Source: JAGTRP01 sp035255045 (GTDB lineage Bacteria > Pseudomonadota > Gammaproteobacteria > Burkholderiales > Rhodocyclaceae). From it: a stretch of DNA of 64,000 nucleotides. Shown here piece after piece: positions 36,848-46,143 of this stretch. Every line of letters starts with the position of its first letter. The stretch's first letter is position 1. Below the pieces are notes generated by a model, which was given only the letters and a program-made list of their open reading frames with translations, was not told the origin of the DNA and searched no databases. Made by a program: the position numbers and the translations under genes. The DNA is taken from NCBI GenBank assembly GCA_035255045.1, contig DATFAA010000142.1, positions 1 to 64,000 on the forward strand. The letters are read 5' to 3'.

Positions 36848-37118
36848 GTTACCCTATCCCGCTCACGTACAGACAGGTGAGAGCGGCGTGCACGTGCACT
36901 TCCCCGACTTCGACGATGCACTGCACGTCACCGGCCCGTCCCTGGAGGCGACTATCGCGATAGCCCAGGACGCTCTACTGCGGCGGATCATGACGCTGAT
37001 GCGCCATGGCAAGCCTATCCCGCCGCCGGACCATTATCTCGGCAGCCACGATGAATCGCACATCATGCATTTGGACCCGCACGCGAACTGCGAGCAGAAA
37101 ATGGACATTCCGGGGTAA
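36795..37118 (+). pseudogene. HicB-like antitoxin without its native start
   Basis: From about 36850 the frame reads YPAHVQTGESGVHVHFPDFD, then DALHVTGPSLEATIAIAQDA and GKPIPPPDHYLG. This is the RNase H-like HicB antitoxin fold (first strand, HFPDF, helix, IP.P). The 17 codons in front come from the complement of the membrane-protein fragment, so the native start is lost and the open frame from ATG 36795 is chimeric. No HicA toxin and no C-terminal DNA-binding domain are seen. Confidence 0.6.
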
Positions 37119-37120
37119 AA

Positions 37121-37152
37121 CTGTCCATTAGTGGCTGTTACGGAATGGACAG
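37121..37152. repeat. Inverted repeat CTGTCCATT/AATGGACAG
   Basis: Perfect 9-bp arms at 37121-37129 and 37144-37152 with a 14-base loop, between the HicB-like scrap and the truncated ACR3. A third TGTCCAT occurs at 37193-37199. Possibly an end of a lost mobile element; no T-run for a terminator. Confidence 0.5.
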
Positions 37153-37221
37153 GCTACGCTCGGCCGCAACGAGTAATGACGGGGCTCGCCGACTGTCCAT
37201 CTCCCGTCCACTTGGCTGTAC

Positions 37222-38055
37222 TCATGAGTTGAAGAACACCTGGATCAGGATGGGCACCGCCAGGAGGGCGATCACCAGGGGCTGGCGGAGGATGGCTTCC
37301 CCCTGGAAGGCGAACAGCAGCACCAGGGTGGCCAGCAGGGCCGAGATGGACCAGGGGCCGATCCTCGCCATGGCCGCCTCGAAGGCCGCCTCGCCCTTGG
37401 CCAGCAGGGACCGGCGCCAGAGCTGGGCCAGGATCACCGGGATGACGATGTAGAGGGCGACCGAGGTCAGCAGCGTGTCCCAGGGCACGGTGATGGACGA
37501 GATGCCCAGCAGCAGGCCGACGATGGGGGCGAAGGCGAAGACCATGATGGTGTCGTTCATGGCCACCTGGGACAGGGTGAACAGCGGGTCGCCGTTGGAC
37601 AGCCGGCTCCAGACGAAGACCATGGCCGTGCACGGCGCCGCCGCCAGGAGGATGAGGCCGGCGATGTAGCTGTCGAGCTGGTCGGCGGGCAGCAGGGGGG
37701 CGAACAGCTGGCGCACGAAGAGCCAGCCCAGGAAGGCCATGGAAAAGGGCTTCACCAGCCAGTTCACGAACAGGGTGACGGCGATGCCCCGGGCGTGGTA
37801 GCGAACCTCGTGGAGGGCGCCGAAATCCACCTTGACCAGCATGGGGATGATCATCACCCAGATGAGCAGCCCGACGGGCAGGTTGACCCGGGCCACCTCC
37901 AGGTGGCCGATGGCCTGGAAGAGCCCGGGGGCCGCCTGGCCGAGGGCGATGCCGGCGACGATGCAGAGGAAGACCCAGACGGTCAGGTAGCGCTCGAAGA
38001 GGGACATCGGGGCGCCGGCGGCGACCTTGGCGGTCATTTCGCATTGGGCGGACAT
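37222..38055 (-). pseudogene. acr3: ACR3 arsenite permease, copy 2, C-terminally truncated
   Basis: 277 residues, colinear with residues 1-277 of copy 1 (MSAQCEMTAKVAAGAPMS..., AAAPCTAMVFVWS, SRLSNGDPLFTLS). After ILIQVFFNS it ends at a stop, while copy 1 continues ALAYGLNK for another ~80 residues. The missing part holds the last membrane helices, including GASNFFELAV, so transport is unlikely. The break lies at about 37228. Confidence 0.88.
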
Positions 38056-38064
38056 GGCGCCTCC

Positions 38065-38475
38065 CTACAGGCCGAGGGCCTGGCGCACGGCCGGCACCAG
38101 GCGGGCGCGGATGTCGTCCCGGACGGCGACGAAGCTTTCCAGGGGTTCGCCGTGGGGGTCGTGGAACGGCAGGTGGATGGCCTTCGCCCGGCCGGGGAAC
38201 ACCGGGCAGCTCTCCTTGGCGTTGTCGCAGACGGTCACCACCAGGTCGATGGCTTCGCCGAGCACGCTGTCCACGTCCTTGGGGTGGAGGCCGGCGACGG
38301 GCAGCCCGGCCAGCTTCAACGCCTCGATGGCCCCATCGGCCACCTTGGGCTGGGGCCGGGTGCCGGCGGAGAGGGCGCGCACCTGCCCGGCGAGGTCATG
38401 GTTGAGGATGGCCTCGGCCATCTGGGAACGACAGGAATTGCCGGTGCACAGCACCAGCACGGTCTCGGTGGTCAT
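38065..38475 (-). CDS. arsC: ArsC arsenate reductase, copy 2
   Basis: 136 residues. VLCTGNSCRSQM P-loop and VVTVCDNAKESC redox pair are intact, as in copy 1. It starts 1 bp after the arsR copy 2 stop and ends 9 bp before ACR3'. Even with ACR3' truncated, this gene could still supply arsenite to the copy 1 permease. Confidence 0.94.
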   Translation of the reverse strand: MTTETVLVLCTGNSCRSQMAEAILNHDLAGQVRALSAGTRPQPKVADGAIEALKLAGLPVAGLHPKDVDSVLGEAIDLVVTVCDNAKESCPVFPGRAKAIHLPFHDPHGEPLESFVAVRDDIRARLVPAVRQALGL

Positions 38476-38476
38476 T

Positions 38477-38806
38477 TCAATTCTCCGTGTTGCCGGAAGC
38501 CGCCGTCTTGGGCAGGCAAGCCTTGCCCTGGCAGCAGTTGTCGGTGAGGAAGGCGATCAGCTCGTCCATGGCGCCGTAGTCGGCGGAGTAGCGGATGAAG
38601 CGGCTCTCCTTCTGCCCGCGGATGAGCCCGACCCGGGTCAGGTGGGCCAGGTGGAAGGACAGGGTGGCCGGAGCCATGCCCAACTGCTCGCCAATGGCGC
38701 TGGCGTTGATGCCTTCCGGTCCGGCCTGGATCAGAAGGCGGAAGATGGCCAGTCGGGATTCATGCCCGAGGGCGGCGAGGAGTTCGGCGGCGGCTAGCGT
38801 TTCCAT
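38477..38806 (-). CDS. arsR: ArsR repressor, copy 2
   Basis: 109 residues, METLAAAELLAALGHESRLA. Same winged helix as copy 1 (MAPATLSFHLAHL) and the metal site NCCQGKAC. The C-terminal tail after PKTA is shorter than in copy 1. First gene of the copy 2 operon; likely able to repress both ars promoters. Confidence 0.93.
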   Translation of the reverse strand: METLAAAELLAALGHESRLAIFRLLIQAGPEGINASAIGEQLGMAPATLSFHLAHLTRVGLIRGQKESRFIRYSADYGAMDELIAFLTDNCCQGKACLPKTAASGNTEN

Positions 38807-39246
38807 ATTTCCAATATTATCGAATTAATATTTCAGGTCAATGACAGCCCGTCGCCGGCCGCCGGTGTAAGTTGACGGAGAAAGTGAAAAACGCGCCAGG
38901 TTACTGAAAAACTGCTGCCAGAAATAATGACAAGTTACCGAGAGCGAATTTGGCAGTTCATCGGCCTAAGCGGCCATTAGAAAATGTTGCCGCCAAAGGC
39001 AGCGACGAGCCGGTCAGCGGTCATGCTCGGAAAGTGGACGTCTACTCCGCTTCGCAGTCCGCGCTACAGCCAGAGCCGCCCCACTCCGGCACCTCGCGTT
39101 GTCTGGAATCCAATGGCAGGTAAACTAGTGAAATACGGAAAGCTCCCGGAAGATACGCATCGTGAGCTCGGCATCCTCTATCTTGCCAATCCATGAGACC
39201 GTGCTGATGTAAGTCGTCACGCTACATGACATAATGACCGGTTACC
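38807..39246. other. 440-bp region: ars copy 2 promoter and unassigned DNA
   Basis: The ~110 bp next to arsR match the copy 1 upstream region (shared TCGA...ATTTC near the start; AGTGAAAA-CG-GCC, GGTTA-TGA, AACTGCTGC farther out). Beyond 38918 the similarity ends. A 70-codon plus-strand frame (38984-39196) has no recognisable product. It also contains the promoter of the operon starting at 39247. Confidence 0.4.
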
Positions 39247-39582
39247 ATGACGGACGATAGCGAATTTAATTTCCAGATCACGGCGTACTCGCCGGAGACG
39301 CTCCCGATGGAGCGCCTAGCGCGGTACTTGACCGAGCTAGCATCGCTAATGGGCAATGCGTCGCACGTACACTTCAAAGGGCAGCGGAAGGGCAGCACGG
39401 TCGTTCGGGCCGTCATCGAGCAGGAAGCCAGCGACAGCAAGGCCCTCGCCGCCTCGCTCAGCCGCGCAACTGCCCCGGCAATTGATGTGGGGGTTCATAG
39501 CCGAGAACGGCGGCAGTGCCGAGCGTCCACGCTGAAAGACCCACGATGCGCCAGGGGGGGAAATAGCGTTGAACGCCGTTGA
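39247..39582 (+). CDS. Small protein at the head of the defence operon, probably truncated
   Basis: 111 residues. The first ~75 (FNFQITAYSPETLPMERLAR, YLTELASLMGNASHVHF, KGSTVVRAVIEQEA) look like a well-folded domain that I recall as a conserved hypothetical preceding this type of methyltransferase. The last ~35 residues are Arg-rich and unlike a fold, suggesting a frameshift or deletion after about 39450. It overlaps the methyltransferase start by 14 bp. Function unknown. Confidence 0.5.
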   Translation: MTDDSEFNFQITAYSPETLPMERLARYLTELASLMGNASHVHFKGQRKGSTVVRAVIEQEASDSKALAASLSRATAPAIDVGVHSRERRQCRASTLKDPRCARGGNSVERR

Positions 39583-42349
39583 GATCGAGCAGGCCATTAC
39601 AGACCTTGCGGAGCAGCCCTTTGACGCCGCAACCTTCCCCTATGCCTTCCTTGAAGCCTTCGGCAATAAAGAGACGACGATCAAGCGACTTCGAGCGGGG
39701 GCGTCGAACAAGTCCGACCTCGGCGGCGTTCTCCAGACCAACAACATCCACATCCTGACCTGCGAGGCAGGACAGGTCACGAGGGCACTCAAGGCGCTCA
39801 AGGACAGCCCCGCCACCGCCAAGGCCAAGGCCAAGTTCATCCTTGCTACCGACGGCACGGACTTCGAGGCCGAAGACCTGGCAAGCGGCGGGACTGTCGC
39901 CTGCGCCTTCAAGGACTTCCCCGACCACTTCGGCTTCTTCCTGCCGCTGGCGGGCATCAGTACGGTCCGGCAGATCACCGATGACGCCTTCGATATCCGG
40001 GCGACCAGCCGCCTTAATCGCCTCTACCTCGAACTCTTGAAGGACAACCCGGATTGGGGCAACGCCGAGCGCCGCCACGATATGAATCACTTCATGGCGC
40101 GGCTGATCTTCTGTTTCTTCGCCGAGGACACGAACATCTTCGTCGGCAAGGGCCAGTTTACCGATACGGTTGCGCAGATGAGCGCGAAAGATTCGTCGAA
40201 CACCCATGAGGTGATCGCCGAATTGTTCCGCGCGATGAACACCAAGAAGGAAGATAGAGTAGCCGCCGGCATCCTCCGCTGGGCCGACAGCTTCCGTTAC
40301 GTGAACGGCGGCTTGTTCTCCGGCAGCATGGACGTGCCGAAATTCAGCAAGATCGCCCGGTCCTACCTCCTGCATGTCGGCGGCCTCGACTGGACCAAAA
40401 TCAACCCGGACATTTTCGGGTCAATGATCCAAGCCGTCGCTGAGGACGAGGAGCGCGGCGAGCTGGGGATGCACTACACAAGCGTCCCCAACATCCTCAA
40501 GGTCCTCAACCCGCTTTTTCTCGACGATCTGCGGGCGCGGCTGGAGGAGGCTGGTGACAATCCCCGCATCTTGCTCAACCTGCGCAAGCGCATGGCGAAG
40601 ATCAGGGTCTTTGACCCGGCCTGCGGCTCCGGCAACTTCCTTGTGATTGCCTACAAGGCGATGCGCGAGATTGAGGCCGAGATCAACAGGCGGCGCGGCG
40701 AACCCGACCGGCGTTCAGAGATCCCGCTCACAAACTTTCGAGGGATCGAACTGCGCGACTTCCCGGCAGAGATCGCGCGGCTCGCGCTAATCATTGCCGA
40801 GTACCAGTGCGACGTGCTTTATCGCGGGCAGACATTGGCCTTGGCCGAGTTCCTGCCCCTGCGCAGCGAGAATTGGATCACCAGGGGCAACGCACTTCAA
40901 CTTGACTGGTTAAGCATTTTCCCGCCGATCGGTACCGGTGTGAAGTTTCAGGCTGACGACTTGTTCGGCTCTCCCCTTGATCAAGCAGAGATCGACTTCG
41001 AGAACGAAGGCGGCGAGACGTACATCTGTGGCAATCCACCGTATCTCGGCTCGCGCGATCAGAAGGACGAACAAAAAGCCGACTTGCGCATTCTTTTCGA
41101 AAAGAGAGTCCAGAACTGGAAGTCGCTTGACTACGTCGCCGGATGGTTCATGAAGGCTGCCGATTACTGCACAAAAACTAAGTCGATCGCCGCCTTCGTG
41201 TCCACCAACTCCATCTGCCAAGGTCTGCAAGTTCCAGTGTTGTGGCCGGAACTCTTTGCCAGTGGTTGCCAGATCGAATTTGCCCACACATCCTTTCGGT
41301 GGGCCAACCTTGCCAGCCACAATGCAGGTGTGACCGTAGTCATCATTGGCATCACAACACAGCCACGCAGTCCGCGGCGTTTGTTTTCCCTAGACGATTC
41401 GGGGCAAACCATTGAGCGCCAATGCGCGCATATCAACGCCTACCTAGCAGTAGGCGAAAGTGTCATTGTGAACAAGGCTAGTCAGCCACTGTCAGCACAT
41501 AGTGAGATGACCTTTGGAAACACGCCGATAGATGGTGGTCATTTGCTGCTCTCGCGGGACGAACGCGACGCGCTGCAACTTACGCCAGCGTGTCAAGACC
41601 GCTTTATCCGCCGGATTTACGGCTCGGCTGAGCTCATCCGCGGCCTCGAGCGTTACTGCCTGTGGATCGAAGATCAGCACTTGCCTGAAGCACAAGCCAT
41701 CCATGCTATTGCTCAGCGTCTTCGTGAGGTACGCAGGCTCCGGCTTGACGGCGGGAAAACAGCAAGGGATATCGCTGAAAAATCGCACCAATTTCAAAGG
41801 ATGTACTTTGGTAAGCATTCAACGCTTATTGTTCCTAGCGTTTCATCGGAAAGCCGCGAATATCTTCCTGTTGGGCTTATTGATAACCGTTCTGTCGTAA
41901 GCAACCTCGCATTCGCCCTATACGACGCTCCCATCTGGAACATGGCGCTTATTGCATCACGTCTGCACCTGGTTTGGATTGCCACCGTCTGCGGTAAGTT
42001 GAAGACTGATTTCCGCTATTCCAACACCCTCGGCTGGAATACCTTTCCCGTCCCGACCCTGACGGACAAGAACAAGGCCGACCTGACACGCTGCGCCGAG
42101 GACATCTTGCTGGCACGGGAGCATCACTTCCCAGCCACAATCGCCGACCTCTACGACCCCGACGCCATGCCCGCCGATCTGCGTGCTGCGCATGACCGCA
42201 ACGACGAAGTGCTGGAGCGCATTTACATCGGCCGGCGATTCAAGAACGACACCGAACGGCTTGAAAAGCTGTTCGACCTTTACACTAAGATGAGTGCCTC
42301 GGCTGCACCAGCCAAGGTAAAGAAGCGCAGAGCCGGGGCAAGCGGATGA
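39569..42349 (+). CDS. MmeI-like adenine-specific DNA methyltransferase
   Basis: 926 residues from TTG 39569 (G-rich AGGGGGGG eight bases upstream). Order as in MmeI-type proteins: N-terminal domain ~1-150, helicase-like spacer ~155-330 (NRLYLELLKDNPDW), methyltransferase ~340-620 with motif I VFDPACGSGNFLV and motif IV CGNPPYLGS (N6-adenine type), target-recognition region ~630-830, and C-terminal helical part. The N-terminal domain does not show the D-EXK nuclease motif of type IIL/MmeI enzymes, so this is likely methylation only. Cutting may be done by the helicase and GIY-YIG protein downstream. Confidence 0.88.
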   Translation: MNAVEIEQAITDLAEQPFDAATFPYAFLEAFGNKETTIKRLRAGASNKSDLGGVLQTNNIHILTCEAGQVTRALKALKDSPATAKAKAKFILATDGTDFEAEDLASGGTVACAFKDFPDHFGFFLPLAGISTVRQITDDAFDIRATSRLNRLYLELLKDNPDWGNAERRHDMNHFMARLIFCFFAEDTNIFVGKGQFTDTVAQMSAKDSSNTHEVIAELFRAMNTKKEDRVAAGILRWADSFRYVNGGLFSGSMDVPKFSKIARSYLLHVGGLDWTKINPDIFGSMIQAVAEDEERGELGMHYTSVPNILKVLNPLFLDDLRARLEEAGDNPRILLNLRKRMAKIRVFDPACGSGNFLVIAYKAMREIEAEINRRRGEPDRRSEIPLTNFRGIELRDFPAEIARLALIIAEYQCDVLYRGQTLALAEFLPLRSENWITRGNALQLDWLSIFPPIGTGVKFQADDLFGSPLDQAEIDFENEGGETYICGNPPYLGSRDQKDEQKADLRILFEKRVQNWKSLDYVAGWFMKAADYCTKTKSIAAFVSTNSICQGLQVPVLWPELFASGCQIEFAHTSFRWANLASHNAGVTVVIIGITTQPRSPRRLFSLDDSGQTIERQCAHINAYLAVGESVIVNKASQPLSAHSEMTFGNTPIDGGHLLLSRDERDALQLTPACQDRFIRRIYGSAELIRGLERYCLWIEDQHLPEAQAIHAIAQRLREVRRLRLDGGKTARDIAEKSHQFQRMYFGKHSTLIVPSVSSESREYLPVGLIDNRSVVSNLAFALYDAPIWNMALIASRLHLVWIATVCGKLKTDFRYSNTLGWNTFPVPTLTDKNKADLTRCAEDILLAREHHFPATIADLYDPDAMPADLRAAHDRNDEVLERIYIGRRFKNDTERLEKLFDLYTKMSASAAPAKVKKRRAGASG

Positions 42350-42473
42350 TCGCAACGATGAAGTGCTGGAGCGCGTCTACGTTAGTCGCCACTTCAAGAA
42401 CGACACGAAGCGGTTGGAAAAGCTGGCCGTGCTTGACACGAAAAGAGCTGCAAAGATGAGTGCATCAAAATGA
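42348..42473 (+). pseudogene. Leftover 3' end of an earlier methyltransferase allele
   Basis: The frame reads DRNDEVLERVYVSRHFKNDT, then KRLEKLAVLDTKRAAKMSAS and stop. It repeats, with divergence, the last part of the methyltransferase just before it (DRNDEVLERIYIGRRFKNDT, ERLEKLFDLYTKMSAS). Its TGA stop overlaps the ATG of the BrnT-like gene (ATGA), the usual coupling within an operon. So this is the original gene end and the present methyltransferase is a later replacement. Confidence 0.85.
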
Positions 42474-42763
42474 ACAGGTTTGAATGTGACAAAGACAAGG
42501 CCCGCGCAAATTACGTCAAACATCGCGTCAGATTTACTGATGCCGGCAGAGCATTGAATTCAGAATATTCACTGACAGGGCGTTCGCCGAAGTCGGATGA
42601 GCTAAGCGAAGAGCGCAACCTGTCGATCACCAAGCTGGCAGATGGGCGGGCTATCGTCATAGTTTGGACTCCCCGCAACGAGAATGTTCGGATCATCAGC
42701 GTGCGCCACGCACGGAAGAACGAAAAGGAGGCGTTAAATGCCTATCTCCAAAGTCTTCAGTAA
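42470..42763 (+). CDS. brnT: BrnT-family toxin-like protein
   Basis: 97 residues. FECDKDKARANYVKHRVRFTDA near the start, LSITKLADGRAIVIVWTPR and VRIISVRHARKNEKEAL near the end are the BrnT layout (RelE-like ribonuclease fold with the RIIS.R.A...E core). In classical brnTA modules the antitoxin gene overlaps and follows; here the next gene, overlapping by 26 bp, is a helicase whose N terminus has a BrnA-like motif. Active-site residues appear present, so ribonuclease activity is possible but unproven. Confidence 0.8.
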   Translation: MNRFECDKDKARANYVKHRVRFTDAGRALNSEYSLTGRSPKSDELSEERNLSITKLADGRAIVIVWTPRNENVRIISVRHARKNEKEALNAYLQSLQ

Positions 42764-44933
42764 TCGTGACGATATTCCGGATGAAGACATCGACACTTCT
42801 GAAATCCCTGAGCTGGGCGCCAGTTTCTTTGCACGTGCGATCCTTACTCGTCCCGGCGAAAATTTGATTGACAAGGTTCGATCTTCACGAACAAACATCC
42901 CGTCTGTCTCCGTCACGTATGCTCGGAACGGCGCGTCTTCCAAGGCGAACGCTCTCGGAATGCGCCCCATGCAAGAGCGCGCCTACGAAAAACGGGGCGA
43001 GCAGTACCTGCTCATAAAGTCGCCGCCCGCGTCGGGCAAGAGCCGCGCCCTCATGTTTGTGGCGCTCGACAAACTTGCGAACCAAGGCTTGAAGCAGGCC
43101 ATCATCGTCGTGCCGGAGAGGTCAATCGGGGCAAGCTTCAATGATGAGCCGCTGTCCAAGTTTGGCTTCTGGTCCGACTGGCATGTCGAGCCAAGGTGGA
43201 ACCTCTGCAACGCCCCCGGCAACGACAACGGCGGCAAGGTGAAGTCGCTCGGAGCGTTCCTTGAAGGCGACGACAAGGTGCTGGTTTGCACGCACGCCAC
43301 GTTCCGCTTCGCGGTCGATGCCTACGGCGTAGAGGCATTCGACGACCGGCTGATCGCAGTCGATGAGTTTCACCACGTTTCGGCCAATCCAGACAACAAG
43401 CTCGGCTTGCACCTAGGACAGTTCATCGCGCGGGGCAAGACACACATCGTTGCCATGACCGGCTCTTATTTCCGGGGCGACGCCGAGGCCGTGCTTGCCC
43501 CCTCCGACGAAGCTAAGTTCGATACCGTTACCTACACGTACTACGAGCAACTCAACGGCTACGAGTACCTTAAGCAACTCGATATCGGTTACTTCTTCTA
43601 TAGCGGACCTTACGTCGATGACATTCTGAACGTCCTCGACCCCGGCGAGAAGACAATCATCCACATCCCCAACGTTAATTCACGCGAAAGCACCAAGGAC
43701 AAGATGCGGGAGGTGGAACACATCATCGAGGCTCTCGGTGAATGGCAGGGCATCGACCCGACGACCGGCTTTCAGCTTGTCAAGCGGCCCGACGGCCGAG
43801 TGCTGCGCATCGCTGATCTTGTCGATAACGACGCCGCCAAGCGAGACCGCGTGTCCGCCGCGCTAAAGGACCCGACCCAGAAGAACAATCGGGACTACGT
43901 GGACATCATCATCGCGCTGGGCATGGCGAAGGAGGGCTTTGACTGGATCTGGTGCGAACACGCCCTCACGGTCGGCTATCGCGCCAGCCTGACTGAGATC
44001 GTGCAGATCATCGGCCGCGCAACTCGCGACGCGCCCGGCAAGACTCGAGCGAGGTTCACCAACCTGATCGCCGAGCCGGATGCCTCCGAGGAAGCCGTAA
44101 CTGAGGCCATCAACGATACCTTGAAGGCCATAGCCGCGAGCCTCCTGATGGAGCAGGTCCTCGCTCCGCGCTTCGAGTTCAAGCCCAAGAACACTGACAG
44201 CGGACCGACGCCTGGCTTCGACTACGGCGAGGGTGGCTACGACCCCGACAAGTCCAACGTCGGCGTCAACTACCAGACCGGACAAATGCAGATTGAGATC
44301 AAGGGCCTCGCCGAACCTAGGAGCAAGGAGGCCGCACGTATTTGTCAGGAGGATCTGAATGAGGTGATTGCCACCTTCATTCAAGACAAGGCCGCCATTG
44401 AGCGCGGCTTGTTCGATGAAGAATTGGTGCCGGAGGAACTTACGCAGATCCGCATGGGCAAGATCATCAAAGACAAGTACCCCGACCTCGACTCCGAAGA
44501 TCAGGAAACCGTGCGCCAGCACGCCATCGCTGCCCTCACGCTGACGCAGCAGGCTAAGCGAATTGCGACTGGCGGAGAAACCGACGAGACATCCCCCAAC
44601 ACCGCACTGATCGATGGTGTGCGCCGCTTTGCGATGGATGTGCGCGAACTGGACATCGACCTCATCGACCGCATCAACCCCTTCGGGGAAGCCTATGCCA
44701 TCCTTGCCAAGACCATGAGTGAGGACAGCTTAAAGCAGGTCGCGGCGGCAATCTCCGCCAAACGTGCGAATTTGACGCCGGACGAAGCGAAGGAGCTTGC
44801 CGTCCGCGCCGTCCAGTTCAAGAAGGAGCGCGGACGTGTGCCTGCGCTCGATTCGCAGGATGCGTGGGAACGACGCATGGCCGAAGGTGCGGCCGCGTTC
44901 ATGCGCTACAAGAAGGAGGGTCGGTATGAGTGA
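42738..44933 (+). CDS. SF2 (DEAD/DEAH-type) helicase with BrnA-like N terminus
   Basis: 731 residues from ATG 42738 (AAAGGAGG upstream). Residues ~10-35, IPDEDIDTSEIPELGASFFA, match the signature of BrnA antitoxins. The helicase core follows: Walker A SPPASGKSRAL (~100), motif II AVDEFHHVS (~214), motif III VAMTGSYF, and motif VI VQIIGRATRDAPG (~430). The C-terminal ~270 residues are helical with no known nuclease motif. It lies in one operon with the methyltransferase and the GIY-YIG gene, suggesting an ATP-driven DNA translocation step in restriction. Confidence 0.88.
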   Translation: MPISKVFSNRDDIPDEDIDTSEIPELGASFFARAILTRPGENLIDKVRSSRTNIPSVSVTYARNGASSKANALGMRPMQERAYEKRGEQYLLIKSPPASGKSRALMFVALDKLANQGLKQAIIVVPERSIGASFNDEPLSKFGFWSDWHVEPRWNLCNAPGNDNGGKVKSLGAFLEGDDKVLVCTHATFRFAVDAYGVEAFDDRLIAVDEFHHVSANPDNKLGLHLGQFIARGKTHIVAMTGSYFRGDAEAVLAPSDEAKFDTVTYTYYEQLNGYEYLKQLDIGYFFYSGPYVDDILNVLDPGEKTIIHIPNVNSRESTKDKMREVEHIIEALGEWQGIDPTTGFQLVKRPDGRVLRIADLVDNDAAKRDRVSAALKDPTQKNNRDYVDIIIALGMAKEGFDWIWCEHALTVGYRASLTEIVQIIGRATRDAPGKTRARFTNLIAEPDASEEAVTEAINDTLKAIAASLLMEQVLAPRFEFKPKNTDSGPTPGFDYGEGGYDPDKSNVGVNYQTGQMQIEIKGLAEPRSKEAARICQEDLNEVIATFIQDKAAIERGLFDEELVPEELTQIRMGKIIKDKYPDLDSEDQETVRQHAIAALTLTQQAKRIATGGETDETSPNTALIDGVRRFAMDVRELDIDLIDRINPFGEAYAILAKTMSEDSLKQVAAAISAKRANLTPDEAKELAVRAVQFKKERGRVPALDSQDAWERRMAEGAAAFMRYKKEGRYE

Positions 44934-46143
44934 CCCCGACCTCGACGAACTGGCGGCGGAACTTTCTGAGTTCGCTGCGCCGGAAGCTAAGGGCGGACGC
45001 CCGCCGCGCGAGGGGCGCGTCATCGCCGGGTTCGAGGAAATCCAACGGTTTGTTGAGAAGCACGGTCGCGCTCCTCAACACGGGGAAGACCGCGACATCT
45101 TCGAGCGGCTGTATGCCGTACGCATAGATCGCCTGCGTGCGCTCCCCGACTGCCGCGCCCTGCTTGATCCGCTGGACCATCAGGGGTTGCTTGCTAGTGC
45201 AATGAGAGTTGCCGAGCCCTCTGCCGACTACGACGTGGACCGATTGGCTGCCGAGCTGGCGGGCGCGACCGCCGCCGAGGACATCACCGTACTGCGCCAT
45301 GTCCGCACCAGCGCCGACAAACGCGCCGCGGAGGCGATTGCCGACCGTAAGCCGTGCGAGGACTTCGAGACGTTCAGGCCGCTGTTTGAGCGCGTGGCGG
45401 CCGACCTCAAGACGGGCCTGCGCCAGGCCCAGCCCATTGAGGCGGGCCGCCGCGCGATTGAGGCCGGAGACTTCTTCGTCCTCGACGGCATCACGCTCTA
45501 CGTCGCCGAGGTGGGCGAGCCGTTGAAGACAACTGCCGGGGAAGTGGATCGCCGTTTGCGGGCCGTCTTCGCTAATGGCACCGAGAGCAATCTATTGCTG
45601 CGCTCGCTCCAACGCGCGTTCTACAACGACCCAGCTGCACGACGGCTGGTCTCGCCGGAGAGCGGGCAGTTGTCCTTCGGTGGCGAGTTGGAAGCAGACG
45701 ACGTTGAGAGCGGCACGATCTATGTCCTGCGCTCGCTGTCCGATCATCCTTACGTCGCGCAGCACCGCAACCTGATCCACAAGATCGGCGTGACCGGCGG
45801 CGATGTGGAGTCGCGAATCGCCAATGCTGAGCATGATGCAACCTACCTTTTGGCGAAAGCCGAGGTCGTCGCCACCTACAAGCTGGCAGGTATCAACCGT
45901 ACCCGAATGGAGAACCTGTTTCACAGGCTGTTTGCATCGGTACGGCTAAATATCACCATCAACGACCGTTTCGGCCACCCCGTACAGCCGCAGGAATGGT
46001 TCCTCGTTCCCTTGTTCGTAGTTGATGAAGCCGTCGAGTGCATTAGGGACGGGACGATAATTAACTACGCCTACGACCCCAAGGCAGCACGGCTGGTGAA
46101 GGTGGTGCCCGCGTCCCGTGCGAAGGACGAGAAAGCGGGCTAA
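44926..46143 (+). CDS. GIY-YIG-type (T5orf172-like) nuclease
   Basis: 405 residues from ATG 44926; AAGGAGGG lies five bases upstream and the start overlaps the helicase stop by 8 bp. The N-terminal ~260 residues are helical, with RVIAGFEEIQRFVEKHGRAP typical of an associated targeting domain. The C-terminal domain (~265-385) is GIY-YIG-like: GTIYVLRSLSDHPYV, HKIGVTGGDVESRIANA with the catalytic Arg, and RMENLFHRLFA with the metal-binding Glu. It is probably the DNA-cutting subunit of the operon. Confidence 0.85.
   Translation: MSDPDLDELAAELSEFAAPEAKGGRPPREGRVIAGFEEIQRFVEKHGRAPQHGEDRDIFERLYAVRIDRLRALPDCRALLDPLDHQGLLASAMRVAEPSADYDVDRLAAELAGATAAEDITVLRHVRTSADKRAAEAIADRKPCEDFETFRPLFERVAADLKTGLRQAQPIEAGRRAIEAGDFFVLDGITLYVAEVGEPLKTTAGEVDRRLRAVFANGTESNLLLRSLQRAFYNDPAARRLVSPESGQLSFGGELEADDVESGTIYVLRSLSDHPYVAQHRNLIHKIGVTGGDVESRIANAEHDATYLLAKAEVVATYKLAGINRTRMENLFHRLFASVRLNITINDRFGHPVQPQEWFLVPLFVVDEAVECIRDGTIINYAYDPKAARLVKVVPASRAKDEKAG

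Noticed and set aside
39569..40020. Methyltransferase as a self-contained type IIL (MmeI-like) restriction enzyme
   Set aside because: I looked for a D-EXK nuclease motif in the N-terminal domain and saw none; the GIY-YIG gene is a better candidate for cutting. A structure-based search could overturn this.
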